From assembly GCA_013365325.1 (NCBI GenBank), contig JABVXV010000529.1, positions 1 to 30,146 on the forward strand: a stretch of DNA of 30,146 bases. Direction: 5' to 3'. A program made the position numbers and the translations under genes. The first letter of the stretch is position 1. Each line of letters opens with the position of its first letter. The notes under the pieces were generated by a model. That model ran no database searches. It saw only the letters and a list, made by a program, of their open reading frames with translations, and was not told where the DNA came from. This stretch comes from Dipetalonema caudispina. Lineage: Eukaryota; Nematoda; Chromadorea; Rhabditida; Onchocercidae. Below are positions 1 to 11,623 of the stretch, piece by piece.

Positions 1-93
<93 letters not shown>

Positions 94-147
94 GTTATTA
101 TTATTATTACTATTATTATCATTATTATTATCATTAGTATTATTTAT
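1..147. repeat. (ATT)n microsatellite
   Basis: Uninterrupted ATT triplets fill the first ~90 bases and then become imperfect, with single substitutions (GTT, ACT, ATC, AGT) until about 147. It lies to the left of the last exon I can assign to the BIG3 gene, so it is probably within an intron of that gene. Any open frame read across it (poly-Leu on the plus strand) is a by-product of the repeat. Confidence 0.97.
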
Positions 148-298
148 TTCAAATCTTTATTTGATACCACCAGAAGTTTCAGATTCGGGACAATGCTTTT
201 GGGTGATTAAACTTCTCAAACAAAAAAGCAAAGATAATTTAGTAAATAAGACTGGTCTCAATTTTGATCACATTTAGTATAAACTTATTGAAATTTAC

Positions 299-3200
299 CC
301 GATCCTGTAGAATGAAGATATTGCAGGACACATGTAATATAATCCAAAGCTGTCGCTATCAAAATGTTTGTATTTTTGATGTTAAGATATGCCGAAAAGA
401 TATCAAGTACAGTAGCTTGAACTGAAGACATTGTCGTCGCATCATTAACATTATTTTCTGATTCTGGAAAAACAAATTAGAAGTTAAAAAGTTCCTGTGA
501 AATAAAATTTAGAAAAGTAAAAAGGTTAAAATTTCCTACTCTCAAATTTTAGGTCATGAAATTTCCTATTCAATTAAATATTAAAATAATCGAAGAAAAA
601 AGAATGTTGCTGCAATGCTATAGATCTTTAGTGTAGGAAAAGAATTGAAATTTGCAAAGATATTTTGAGACCGAATAGGAAAAAAGGAATTTTCAGAGAT
701 AATTATTCGTCCTATTAATGTATTTATCATTTTTGGCTTGTTTATATCTCTGATGCAAATTATTGGAAACAAATCGGTAATTGCGAGATTTCAAATAGGA
801 TCAAATATCAAACAAAACTTAAAGTTCACTAAAGCGAACTTTAATTTTCATTCCTCAGCAAACTATCCTGTTCAGTTGTTCTTCAAACAATCCTAATCAT
901 ATGATAATCGATAACTTAATTAGCATATGAACTAAGCAAAATGGATTGAAAGGTTAATATCATCAGCATATCATCTGAAATCATTCAGATGCTGGTATTG
1001 TTTGACTTGAATTATGTCGTTATCTAAATGATGGGATAATTTTAGCAATTAATTAATTATTAATGGATGGTATAGCATACCCGCATGATTTTCAATCCGT
1101 AATGCTTTCAAAGCACTAAATAACGGTCTCCATCCGGAACCAATCATATTTGCATGTGAATGCACAAATGTTGCCAAAAGTGTCACAATCTGTTCCTGCG
1201 ATTCCACCAAGCACATTTCTGCACAAAGAATATTCTACAAAAATTTTGAAAATTAAAAAAAAAAACTCTCAAAAATTTCCAAATTAATCGCATCGATATG
1301 AGCAGATGTAGTTTCAGGATAAAATCCATTTATTGCACTAACTGAAAAATTTGAAAATCAAAAATATTTAGAAAAGCAGAAAAAAGTCAACCTAAATAAA
1401 AAAATTTAAACTTTATTCCATTGAAGTTTTTCACATTTTTCAAAAATATTTGGAAGAAAAAAGTGTTAACTAAGAATGGAAATTGTTTCGAAAATTGATT
1501 CAAGTATTGTTATAATAATTAGCATTTCAAACTTGTAATGGCTGGAAGATAAGTTGATTATAGCAAAAGCCATTCGTTTCGTTGATCATTAATTTTGCTA
1601 TGCAAATACCAAGGCTTTCGATAGCAAAAAAATTTAACTTTCCATTACTACGTAACGAAGCGCACTGTAACAATAATAACTGCCAAAAATTCCACATTTA
1701 AATTATTGTTAATTGAAAACCCTAATGCTTTCTGTAACGAAATTAGAAATTCCAATTTCAAAAAAATAAGGAGTATTATTAGGATATGGGATTTAATACT
1801 CTTTCACGCGTCGTCTGGTAGATTTATCTGAGAGATCACGGTATACAGTGAGTAGTATATTATTGATTGTTTTTTAAATGAATTCAATTCATTTCCTAAA
1901 GTTTACAGTAACTCTTTTAATTTTCTTAAAAATTAAAAAGAAAGAAATTTCACCAAAAAAAAAAAACGAATATAAATAATTGACTCTGACCTGAACTATA
2001 TGATGTGCCACTTTAGGCCAAATTTTCATTGGATGAATTAGAGGCCTAGTTGAAAGTGTCATCGAAATGGCAAATATCCGTCCTAAGATTACTGTTGGGT
2101 CAGTCAATGAGTTTAATTGTTGTGAATTCACATAGTGTTGGCAATTTTCACTTGCAATCACCAAATTTTGCATTAATTCGCAGAGGGATGCCAAATTTAA
2201 TTCTTCGCCAACACGCTCATAAAATCTGAATTAAATACTGAAATAGATAAGCATTTGGAACAATCAATTGAGGGGAACTAAATTAAAGAAAACTAAGCTC
2301 ACTATGAAAATAATAAACATGAAATCAATTCTTTGAAGCAAATTTTTTTTTCATTCTCTTTCAATCATTCGTACTTTTTTTAGTTTCTCTCTTAATGTTA
2401 GTAGCCAAAATTTTGTCTTGAATTCTAATTGAAGATTCAAATTCGACACCAAATAGATTCGAATTTGAAAAATGCTTTAAGAGATTACTTTAAAGTAATG
2501 GCGTTTTAAAAAATTTCTATTGTACATTTTTGCATAACGATAGTATGAACAGTTTGGAAAAACATCAAAAGATGGCGGGTTCAAAGAAAAAAAAATCGCA
2601 GTATTTCTGCATTTTAGAGTTAGCTTTCACAAATTATCAAAAATAAAGAATGCAGAGTTTATTAAAATTTTGATTTCCTTATGAGCAAAGCTATTGAATT
2701 TGTTTAATTTATATATTCAAGTAATTTATTCATTTTTTTTACCATGTTTCACTACGCTTACCTATTTACTGCTATGATCAAAAATTGAAGAATTCGACAA
2801 GCTGTATGACCGTTAAGATTGTCATTACTATCGCTTGATAAGATATCATCAATATGCTGTGCCTTATCAGCACTATTGCTATTGAAAGAAACACATGATA
2901 TCAAACTGGTTTGATCTTGGGTTATAATACCGAACAAATATTTTTCCACTTCCCAGATATACTCAGTGCATCTGCAAATGAAATTTCACCAAGTGAAACG
3001 GAAAAATAGAAACACTTTGTTCCATTTCTTTTTAAAATTATACTGTTAAATTTGACAAAAAAAAAATTTTGCTATGATTACTTATGGTAGTATGAAATAT
3101 AGATAAATGCCAATTAATCAGTTAATTTATCATCAAAACAATGATTAGGATTAGAAATCAAAAAAATCCGATCCGAAAAAAAATGGTAAAATAATTTTTA

Positions 3201-6200
3201 AATTATTCGTTATTTAATCCTTTTTTAAACTATTTATTGTTTAATCATAGTCCGTTGCATTAAATGTATCAAAAAATTCGCTGAATAAAATTGATATCAT
3301 TATTCAATTTAATACCAAGAATTAAATTCGGTTTACTTATTATTTACCTAATTATATCATTCCAACATTTCGGTGTATGAAGTCCACAATCAATGGCAAT
3401 ATCCAGGATAGTCTGCATTGCGATCGCATCACCTTTCCGTAATGGCCACCGGTTGAGTCGTTCTGCGGCGGAATCTACTTTTTCTTGAATTGCAAAATTC
3501 CTCAATTCATCCAAAGGACATGATGCCATGACAAGTTGTTCAATAATTAATTGATTACGCTCTTCCAAACCTAAACGTAAGCGTTTATTTTTGTTTAATA
3601 ATAAATGAAGTATGTTAAGATAATTAATGAATTGAATTCTGTATTTTGAAAACTAAGATAAAAGCTCAAACTAAGTAACATGGAATGAAGGAAGGTAGAA
3701 TAAAAAGGATGGAGTAAAGTAAGATTAAAGTAAAATTCAAATTAAGTAAACGGGAATATAAAGTGACCTGAAATATTAAATACTTCCAAAAGCCAAGCTA
3801 TAATCTAATATATGCTATAAAATAATGCTCATTAATCCCGCCTAGCTATTTATATTTGGTATTTTTTTGGAAAAATTTAATGAGGAAAAATAAGAAATTA
3901 AAAAAGATTTTAGGTATGATTAATTGTTAGCATTTATTTATTATATCATTTATTTATCATTGTACGATAAAAGAAAAGATAAAAATTTGAGAATTTCCGC
4001 AAAGATAAATTGAATTATAAAACAAGCCTAATACAATACAAAGTTTAGCAAAAGCCAATAACGTATATATGGCCTGATCAAAAGCTTCAGCAGCTTTTGG
4101 ACGAACAATACGATGTTGTTTATTGCGTAAGGTAAGTAATTTTGATGGTGCTGTTAATAATTTATTCCATGTTGCTAGCAAAAGCCATCGGTATGCTCTA
4201 CAGGCTGAAAATATTCATTCCAATTAATTCATTAGCAATAATTTCAATTCCCAGGCAATAATCTTATAATCTAAATTCTTTTCTTCACTGTAAAATAACA
4301 ATAGATTTAAGGATAGCTATTTGTTAAGGCTTACTATCTTTTTGTACCACAAAATTAAATATTGGAAATTTTCGAAAATCATAAAAAGATTAATTCAATT
4401 CGATGAATTAAAATGTTCCGGCAATAAACATACCAGCTAAAGAATGCTTACTGTGTTTAGTAAGCATTTGCTGTATTCGTCTCATATCACTCATTTTTCG
4501 GGCACCATATCCAGTATAATCTAAAATTAATTTTAAATTTTAATTAGAAAATAACGATTAAATCTATAATTGGGTACCGTTATCAATTCATTTAATACTA
4601 ATCAACTCCATTTACTTTCAGAATATGGGATCATTAAAAATATATAAATACAAAGTGAAAAATAAAAAGGTAGCAAATATCAAAAGATGAAGTGAAGACA
4701 TTGAGGTCAATTTCTAACTTCGAAACTCAAAAATTAAATTTGAAAAACATTTCTCATAGTTTCATAAATTATACCTTCAATAACGCTTATCAGTGGTACT
4801 TTGGTGTCTTCCAAAGATTTAAGCTCCGCTTTTAATTTTACCAAATTTTCATATACTGTAGTAAGCCAATGATTACTGCTATATACGATACAATCACTAT
4901 GTAATACTTCGTTAATAAACCAAAACTAAATCAAAAAGTTTAAGCAAATCATTTATAGAGAATTTTAAATAGCTTCAATCGTTTTGATCAAATCTTAAAT
5001 TAATCAATTAAGCCTAAAATGGAATGCTTTAATTTCATTGGATAGACAAAAAAATTGTAAAATTTCTAAAGAAATTTTGCCATTCATATGATAAAATGAA
5101 TTCTTTTTCTTCTTTAATTATAAAACTTTTTAAGTTTAGAAAAGATTTTAATCGTTTGAACAAAATTTGTTACAATATTTTACCTTGTTAAAAGTTTGCT
5201 TATTATTTTCATAAAAAATAACAGCTAGTGCTGCATAAGTAGTAAGATAGATGGCATCAGAATTCAGGAAATGTGATTGTGTCTGACCATGCAATTCGAA
5301 AGCATCTTTCTGAGCTATCATAAATTCTGTAATTTAGTTTTACAGGAAAATCTCTCCAGGAAAAGTTATGCATAACTTTTGTTTCTGACTTTTATAATCT
5401 ATTATTATTGAATGGATATTCGAACGTTTTTTTTTTCCGGAATCAATTAAAAGACTACAACAAATTTCAGCTCTTATCTAAAATGCGGGATACCGCACAT
5501 GGAAAAACTAAAAAATCGAAATTTTCCGCTTGGAAAGAATTAGAATTTATCGAAATTCTAATTTACAAAAAATTCTACAGTATTCTATTTTTTCCTCTTA
5601 TCCTTTTGAGATTGATCGATGCAAAAGAATGGAAAACGGAAAAACGATTTAACATTCTGACTGCCAAATCTGAAATAGCAGGAATACGAAATTTTTATAA
5701 GTAAGTAGGTCTACCTTTAGTTACAATTCATGGAACTTGAAATTCTATTAAGACATCAAAAAGAATTGTTTAATTATAATTCCCTTAAAAAAAAAAAATG
5801 CACCGGAAAAGAAATTGGATGCAAATTCTTGGATTTCTTCATCAACTTCAATCGTACTTTTAATTTGCAACCATTTTGGAATAGCATTCCGCAATTCATT
5901 TATATAGCAATTTGCTGTTTCTATTTCTTTCTGAAAAATTTTCCAAATTATTCAAATTTTCTTGAATAGTCCTTTTTTAATTTTGGGGGTAACCCTATAT
6001 AAATTTAAATTAACTTTAACAAATGAGGTCCTTTATTCATTTGTAATATTAATTAAGAAAGCAATCGTAACAATGACAAAATGTTAATAAAGCATGATAA
6101 GGATATTAATTATAAATCTGTTTAACCATAAATTTTTGAAACAATATGACCGTAAACTTTTGAGGTATATGATTAAAAGAGCAGTAATTGAAGTAATAAC

Positions 6201-9200
6201 TGATAAGGTAATTGACAATAAGAACCATACGAATGAAAATATTATTCAAAAGTCTATCTAAAACTTTTTTCTTATTCATTTTTGAATTTAATTGATTTTT
6301 GAAAAATGTATTATTTCTTTTGAAATTTTACGGAAAAAAGAATAGAAAATTTACTTCAGGTGATTTGTTATCTGTAGAATCACAGCAAATCAACATATCC
6401 GTTTCCTGACCTTTGTACTTTTTTGACAATTTCTTCAACACTTCAGTTACCTAAATTGACTATCAGAAATCCCGTCGTAAAATTTCAAACATAATCGAAG
6501 AGTTTTACAATTTTATGATTTATCATACAAACCTCATCTGTACTTTCCAAATTCTCCAATGAGCTACTTCGTTTTATTTCTTCCTGATTGTTATCACGTT
6601 TTTCTGAAATTTGATCTGGAAATTTTATTTTATATTAATATTTTAGTTAGGACATATTACTTACTAATAAGATTATTTTCTTAAATTTGCATTAAAATTG
6701 ATACAAAAAAATATGTTATAGCTGAAGCAAAATAATACATTCGAAATTACCCATTTTTCAAGTTCTGATAAATTATTTTAGTAATCTGAAAAAAACGGTT
6801 GCTGAAATTATTATACTCTACCAATGCAGGGCATGAAAAAATTATTTCAAATATACAAACCATCATCGGCAGTTAAAGCTAATGAGATATCATCCGTCGG
6901 AAAATAAGCAAAAATGGAATCAATAAGTTCTGCAGACAATATTCCATCACTATCGGCTTCACACATTTGGGATGCAGTAGCTAGCTAGAAATATGTTCCA
7001 TTTTATTTATAAATCAATAAGTAATTTTTATAGGTAATAAATGAGATGGTAATAGTTTACTTTCTTTTTAGGTCTGGAAGATCTAATTGCATTTTTTAAA
7101 ATAACATACGGATCAGAGAAGGATAGGAAGAATTAAAATGTAACAAACAAAAGTTTGTAATGTTCGAAGTGCTTCTGAAGCTATATCAATATTCGTTGAA
7201 TTACTGCATTCAACGATACAATCAACAATAATAGTCCATAGTGTCAACGTTTTACTGCTCACCGAAATTGAAATAATAGCAGCAAGACGTTCTTCATTCT
7301 TAGTAATCTAAATTAAAAAATTCTAATGCGGCACTCAATTTTAAATTATTGCTAACTTTTTTAAATCACAAAAGAATTGAAGATACTACTTAAAATGCTA
7401 TTTTTCCATGAGTACAATTTAAACGATCCAGTTTTTCAGGTACAATTTAGCTTCTACGTCTTCAAGCTACTGATAAAATACAAAATCGTTACAATTTCGG
7501 TTTGCTTGTCGAGAATTTCCGAAATTTGCATTTCCGAAATGTAACAAGATTCCAAAATTTTAAAATTTCCTAAAAGAACCTTCCGGATGATACGAAGAGC
7601 TTCGAAACGCTGATCCACTCTTGGATACAACAAAGCTTTATGAAATATTGCTTCCAGTACGCTACGCATTCCATGAAGACCGGCAAGAATTCTTAATAAT
7701 TGCTCGACGATCCTGAAAGTGACATGATGCAACTCCAAGAAATAATTCAGGACTTAAGATCCAACATAGCAATATTGCTATATTTCAAAGAATAATTTAC
7801 TTACTGGTACAGTGAGAATACAATTTCCGGATGACCAAAAATCGTTTTCCCATTTGTCGTCATCGACCTTTGACCTCGTCCAAATGGTTCATTACCTTCA
7901 GCAATATCACGAGTATTCTTTTCCGGTTCTCCAAACATTTTCATCATACATGGACTTAATTCACGCCTAGAAAATCAAATATTGGAGAAAAAATCCGAAA
8001 GAAAAACAGATAAATTATTTTTCATATTTCTCAAACTACAATGAATGTCAAACCCTGCTATAACTGGAAAATCATTGGAATGCTTTCCGGAGTGAAAAAA
8101 AAAAAATTTATGTCAGCTTCATAATCTTAATTTATGCTTGCTATTTTCCTAAAATAATAATAATAGTAAGAATAATAAACAAATGATGGAATAGTAGAAA
8201 TTGTATTGAAAAGGAAAACGATAAATTCATATGGAAATTTTTGGATATGACTATCTTCTATAAATCCTACGGTAAATTTCACTTTTTTTTTTTTGTTATC
8301 ATAAAAAAGTAAGAAAAAAAAAATGAACATCATTATGTTGCAAATTTTTCCATTATTTCTGTAAGATTAGAAATATGATTAAACATTAATTAATTCATGA
8401 ATATACCAAATAATATTAATGAATGGTTGATGATTGATAATGGTAATTGGTTGTGAACTAAGAAGACTATATATAGCATCTAGTAAGATGATAATTTGAT
8501 CCGATTGAGGATTTGTAACATTTGCAAGTTTGATTACTTCATTTAACAATGATGTATTATCCATAAAAATGGCAATTTGTTCCTGACAATTGCTATTCTG
8601 AAAATACATAGTTCGACGATTTAATAATTAAAATGATCTTTTGTTGGATGAATGCTTAAATGATAATTAACTGATCCAAAACTAATTTATTCGAAAAGAA
8701 AGGCCAATTAAATGAATAATTCTTGAATTGATTATTTGTAAATCGACTTACTTTAATTATTCTATTATATGTTACCTTTATTATTACCATATATAAATTA
8801 CATCTTAATGCTTTAATAATGAGTAAAAGATTGGAGAGTTTTTTTAGAAGAAAAGATATTCATCAATTTTAGTGTATCTTTCCATAGCACTAAATGAAAT
8901 TTTATGAATCTATCTCTTATAATAGACTTGTAACAAAGGGTCAAAGGTTAATCACCTGAGGTAGCGTGCAAAATGAGCTAAAAATTTGATTAATAGCTGC
9001 ACGACAAGCCAACTGAACACTTTTTTCTTCAGCGTTCCCATATGTTTGCATACATAACTGTACCAGAAAAAAAAAAACGCTTATTTCAAGTACGATTCAT
9101 TTTAAGTTAATTTCTAATAAGCAATAGATTGCATAAGAAGTACCTCTCAAAATGGAGAATAATTAAGATTGAAATATAAATAATTAATTAATAAGAATCA

Positions 9201-10706
9201 TATAGAATTATATTATATAAATAGTGGAAGAAATGGAGAGAGAAGATAAAATACGAGTAATAAATATTACCATTACCAATTATTTCATTTAAAATAACCT
9301 TCAGTGATATTATTCTAAACCGTAACGATATTTTACCCGTCATTAAGGGGTGAAAGTCAGGAAATTTTAAATATTAACCATTTCTTTATCATTAAATTAA
9401 TTTCAATAATGCAATGAAAAGTAACCAGTTTTCTAAAGATATTTTCGGAGAAATTTATCAATAAATTTTTAATTAACCAACCGTTAAAGCTTCCATTATC
9501 GTTTCAACTGTAATTCGTCGTTCTTCCTTGCATAGTATTTCAACAATTAACTGTAAAAGAGATAATAATATATCCAAATTATTTGCTTGCAAATTTTTGG
9601 TATAAAAAGTAAAATACAATCGAAATTAATACTGAAGAACGGAAAATATGCAATTCACCGTTAGAATACGACATTGAATTGGAGCCCTTATTACGGGTAA
9701 TATAGAAACCGATTTTAATGCTGACATTATTAGGGTATCATTTCCAGAAATTAATGCCTTATTCATAAAACGTTCATCTCGAATTAATGTCTGAAAAAAG
9801 AAACGAAAAATATGATGAAAAATTTTGCTCATACCAATACCATTTTTAACAACAATAGTATTATAAATTTATATTTGTAAAATTTAAGTTTAATTTTTAT
9901 CCTCTTTGATATTTAACAAATTCAGTATAAAATGACTGAAAAAAATGGTAAGTTTGATAGTTTAGCAATGAAGTAACATATGATTAAATTAATTGAACTA
10001 TTACCTGAAATGGTTACATAGCTAATCTGATTAAATTATCATCATCAATTAATGTTGTGAGATTTTCTTAAAGAAAATAGATCTGATACATTATGTAGCT
10101 ATATAGTTAAGCTTAACAATGACATATCTTACATTTTAACTAATCAATGTACAACTAAGGCTTTTTCCATTATAGATTACTTTGTTTCGAAAGTTAAGTT
10201 TATGAACTATTACCTGAAGTAAATCAACAGCAGCTTGATTAATTTTTTGATGCTTGCATTGAAGTGCCAATTGCAGAACATGAAAACATTTATCGCACAA
10301 TGTAGCCATTGCTACATCGTTGTTATTCAACATTTCTGTAATTTTTTATAGCTTAAATAACTCCGTGATATAGGACTCAAATAATTCCATGATATGGTGG
10401 GACTCATATAACTCCATGATATGGTGGGACTCAAATAACTCCATAATATGGTGAGACTCATATAACTCCATGATATCATAGTATCTATCAAGTAACAGAA
10501 ATCTTTGAAGGTACATAATGTTGAATGATAGTATTATCGATTAGCAATTACTGAAGTATAAAAGCATTTGTGATAATTAAATGATTTTAAAGTTTTTCTC
10601 TTTCATTCTTCAATAAATCCTAACCTCGTGTATTTTTTGCAGCAGCAGAAAGATCACGAAATTTAGCTGCGGAAAGATTGGCAATAGTTTGCAAATGTTC
10701 ATCCAT
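299..10706 (-). CDS. ARFGEF3: BIG3/ARFGEF3-type Sec7-family protein, 23 exons, 3' end beyond window
   Basis: Exons, 5' to 3': 10706-10625, 10335-10214, 9790-9659, 9550-9482, 9057-8956, 8597-8407, 7966-7805, 7712-7493, 7307-7149, 6984-6861, 6615-6533, 6450-6355, 5930-5804, 5326-5184, 4925-4775, 4520-4434, 4204-4040, 3570-3348, 2971-2762, 2225-1991, 1664-1533, 1234-1081, 463-299. All joins keep frame (3334 nt, ~1111 aa). The order matches vertebrate BIG3 along its length: LQLALQ near residue 55, a VLEAIFHKALLYPRVDQR block near 300-320 (human SLYHRVLLYPPPQHR), LHTPKCW near 800, RPLIHPMKIWPKVAHHIV near 940-960, and GSGWRPLFSALKALR near 1035-1050. The N-terminus fits a DCB-like helical region; residues ~515-655 are the Sec7-like region. 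The glutamate-finger motif (FRLPGEAQ in active Sec7) is missing; W534-E542 occupies its place. In mammals BIG3 is a trafficking regulator without the catalytic glutamate, acting on secretory granules and receptors; the role in worms is inferred. The start codon follows an AG acceptor 20 nt upstream. The C-terminal part lies outside the window. Mon2 and BIG1/2 are the alternatives, but the blocks fit BIG3 better. Confidence 0.82.
2436..2469. repeat. 11-bp perfect inverted repeat in a BIG3 intron
   Basis: TTCAAATTCGA (2436-2446) and its exact complement TCGAATTTGAA (2459-2469) are separated by 12 nt. They lie in the intron between the exons at 2971-2762 and 2225-1991. The sequence could form a hairpin in the transcript; no function is apparent. 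Confidence 0.85.
5361..5380. repeat. 20-bp perfect palindrome in a BIG3 intron
   Basis: AAAAGTTATG followed directly by its exact complement CATAACTTTT, with no spacer. It sits 34 bp upstream (in gene orientation) of the exon that starts at 5326, close to that exon's acceptor and branch region. A zero-spacer palindrome of this length could be a dimeric protein-binding site or a chance event in AT-rich DNA. Confidence 0.95.
10355..10477. repeat. 27-bp tandem repeat, ~4.5 copies, BIG3 intron 1
   Basis: Head-to-tail units of 27 bp of the form A(A/T)ATAACTCCATGATATGG plus TGGGACTC. Variants include CCGTGATA in the first copy and CCATAATATGGTGAG in the fourth, and the last copy is truncated. Each unit contains CCAT-GAT-ATGG, a small inverted repeat. 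The array occupies nearly half of the 289-bp first intron of the BIG3 gene and ends about 20 bp from the exon 2 acceptor. Confidence 0.95.
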
Positions 10707-10726
10707 TGAAATAGGATAAAATTTTA

Positions 10727-10728
10727 CT
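10727..10728 (-). promoter_or_regulatory. Probable spliced-leader acceptor AG upstream of BIG3
   Basis: Read on the minus strand, TTGTGTTCTAG ends 20 nt before the ATG at 10706-10704. The pyrimidine-rich stretch ending in AG looks like a nematode acceptor, and I see no partner donor exon nearby, so a trans-spliced leader is a reasonable inference. It also supports 10706 as the start, because the upstream sequence would lie outside the mature mRNA. Confidence 0.45.
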
Positions 10729-11121
10729 AGAACACAATAGCATACGTCATTTCTTAATAGCTATTGATAAAATAATGCTAGCTTAAAGTAGTAGTTGATT
10801 TAGTTTGGTCATCATTGTGAGCTTTTCTTCCTTAACAATTCCAACTAAGCATGTTTGTATCGATTTAGTCTTGGCAACTATAGCATATTGGCTTTTATCA
10901 TCAATGTCAATTGCTTCGTAAATTTTATGATACAACACTTTAGGTTATTAGCCAAATATTTATAGTGTACAATGTAACAAATCTAAAAACTATGAAATTT
11001 GCCAAAAAAAACTTGAGTTTGAAAAAAAGAAAAGTATTTTCTTAAACGAACGATAGTCTATGATGTATAAGCATAAGCATAACGTAGGATTCAAGACTCA
11101 ATGAAATAACGCAAAAACCGG

Positions 11122-11174
11122 TAAAAAAAAAAAAAATAAAAAATAAAAAAATAAAAGGAAAAGAAAAAGAGGAA
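11122..11174. repeat. A-rich low-complexity tract
   Basis: Runs of A broken by single T and G bases (AAAATAAAAAATAAAAAAAT type). On the minus strand this is a long T-rich stretch between the vps-34 3' end and BIG3, comparable to the U-rich elements seen between nematode operon genes, but it may equally be simple slippage. Confidence 0.85.
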
Positions 11175-11623
11175 ACATTGAAAGCTAATTTCTATGTTAA
11201 GAAACCCAAATGATTATGGTATCTTGAAATTGTTCCTTAAATTTTGCTATTCTATCTAAGCTCTTTTTCAGTGTTATGCAATCCAAGTCTGTATTTTTTC
11301 ATGAATAATTTATTATAGAAATCAAATTAATAAACAGTAAATAATTAAGTCATAAAAATGATAAATTTACTTTACAACATAAAGCACATATGTATGCAGT
11401 GTACAATATTGTTCACATTATAGGTTGAGATCCAACTTCATTATCGCTGCGTCAAATTTTCAAAAATTTAGGATTAGTCAAATTAGATTTCGAAACTAAG
11501 CAGAACACTAATTTTTCGAACTGCTACAACAACTCAGGAATCCAATAAAATATAAATCCAAATTTGAATTTGAAGTCCAAAATTCGAAATTGGTCAAATT
11601 TCCAAAGTTTGCAAAACATAGTG

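Larger units (their letters stand above)
10707..11623. other. Spacer between vps-34 and BIG3
   Basis: No convincing exon was found on either strand. The spacer holds the 3' UTR of vps-34: read on the minus strand the nearest AATAAA is at 11314-11309, about 310 nt past the stop. It also contains an A-rich tract near 11122-11174 and the presumed leader acceptor of BIG3. The size is compatible either with an independent promoter for BIG3 or with a long intercistronic region of an operon. Confidence 0.6.

Noticed and set aside
92..277. Plus-strand poly-Leu open frame at the left edge
   Set aside because: It is the translation of the (ATT)n microsatellite and its degenerate flank, not a signal peptide or gene.
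5575..5669. Exon-like stretch DLAVRMLNRFSVFHSF in a BIG3 intron with a good acceptor (GCTATTTCAG) and fitting entry phase
   Set aside because: Family alignment is continuous when exon 5930-5804 joins directly to 5326-5184, and a 30-codon open stretch is not rare here. It might still be an alternative end, but nothing else supports it.
5408..5969. Two plus-strand open frames of 98 and 79 codons
   Set aside because: They lie opposite the BIG3 intron and exon 5930-5804. The minus-strand exon matches the BIG3 family in frame; the plus-strand peptides have no recognisable features.
6861..6984. EF-hand-like motif EADSDGILSAEL in a BIG3 exon
   Set aside because: The spacing does not match the canonical 12-residue loop (no acidic residue at position 12) and no such domain is known in BIG3.
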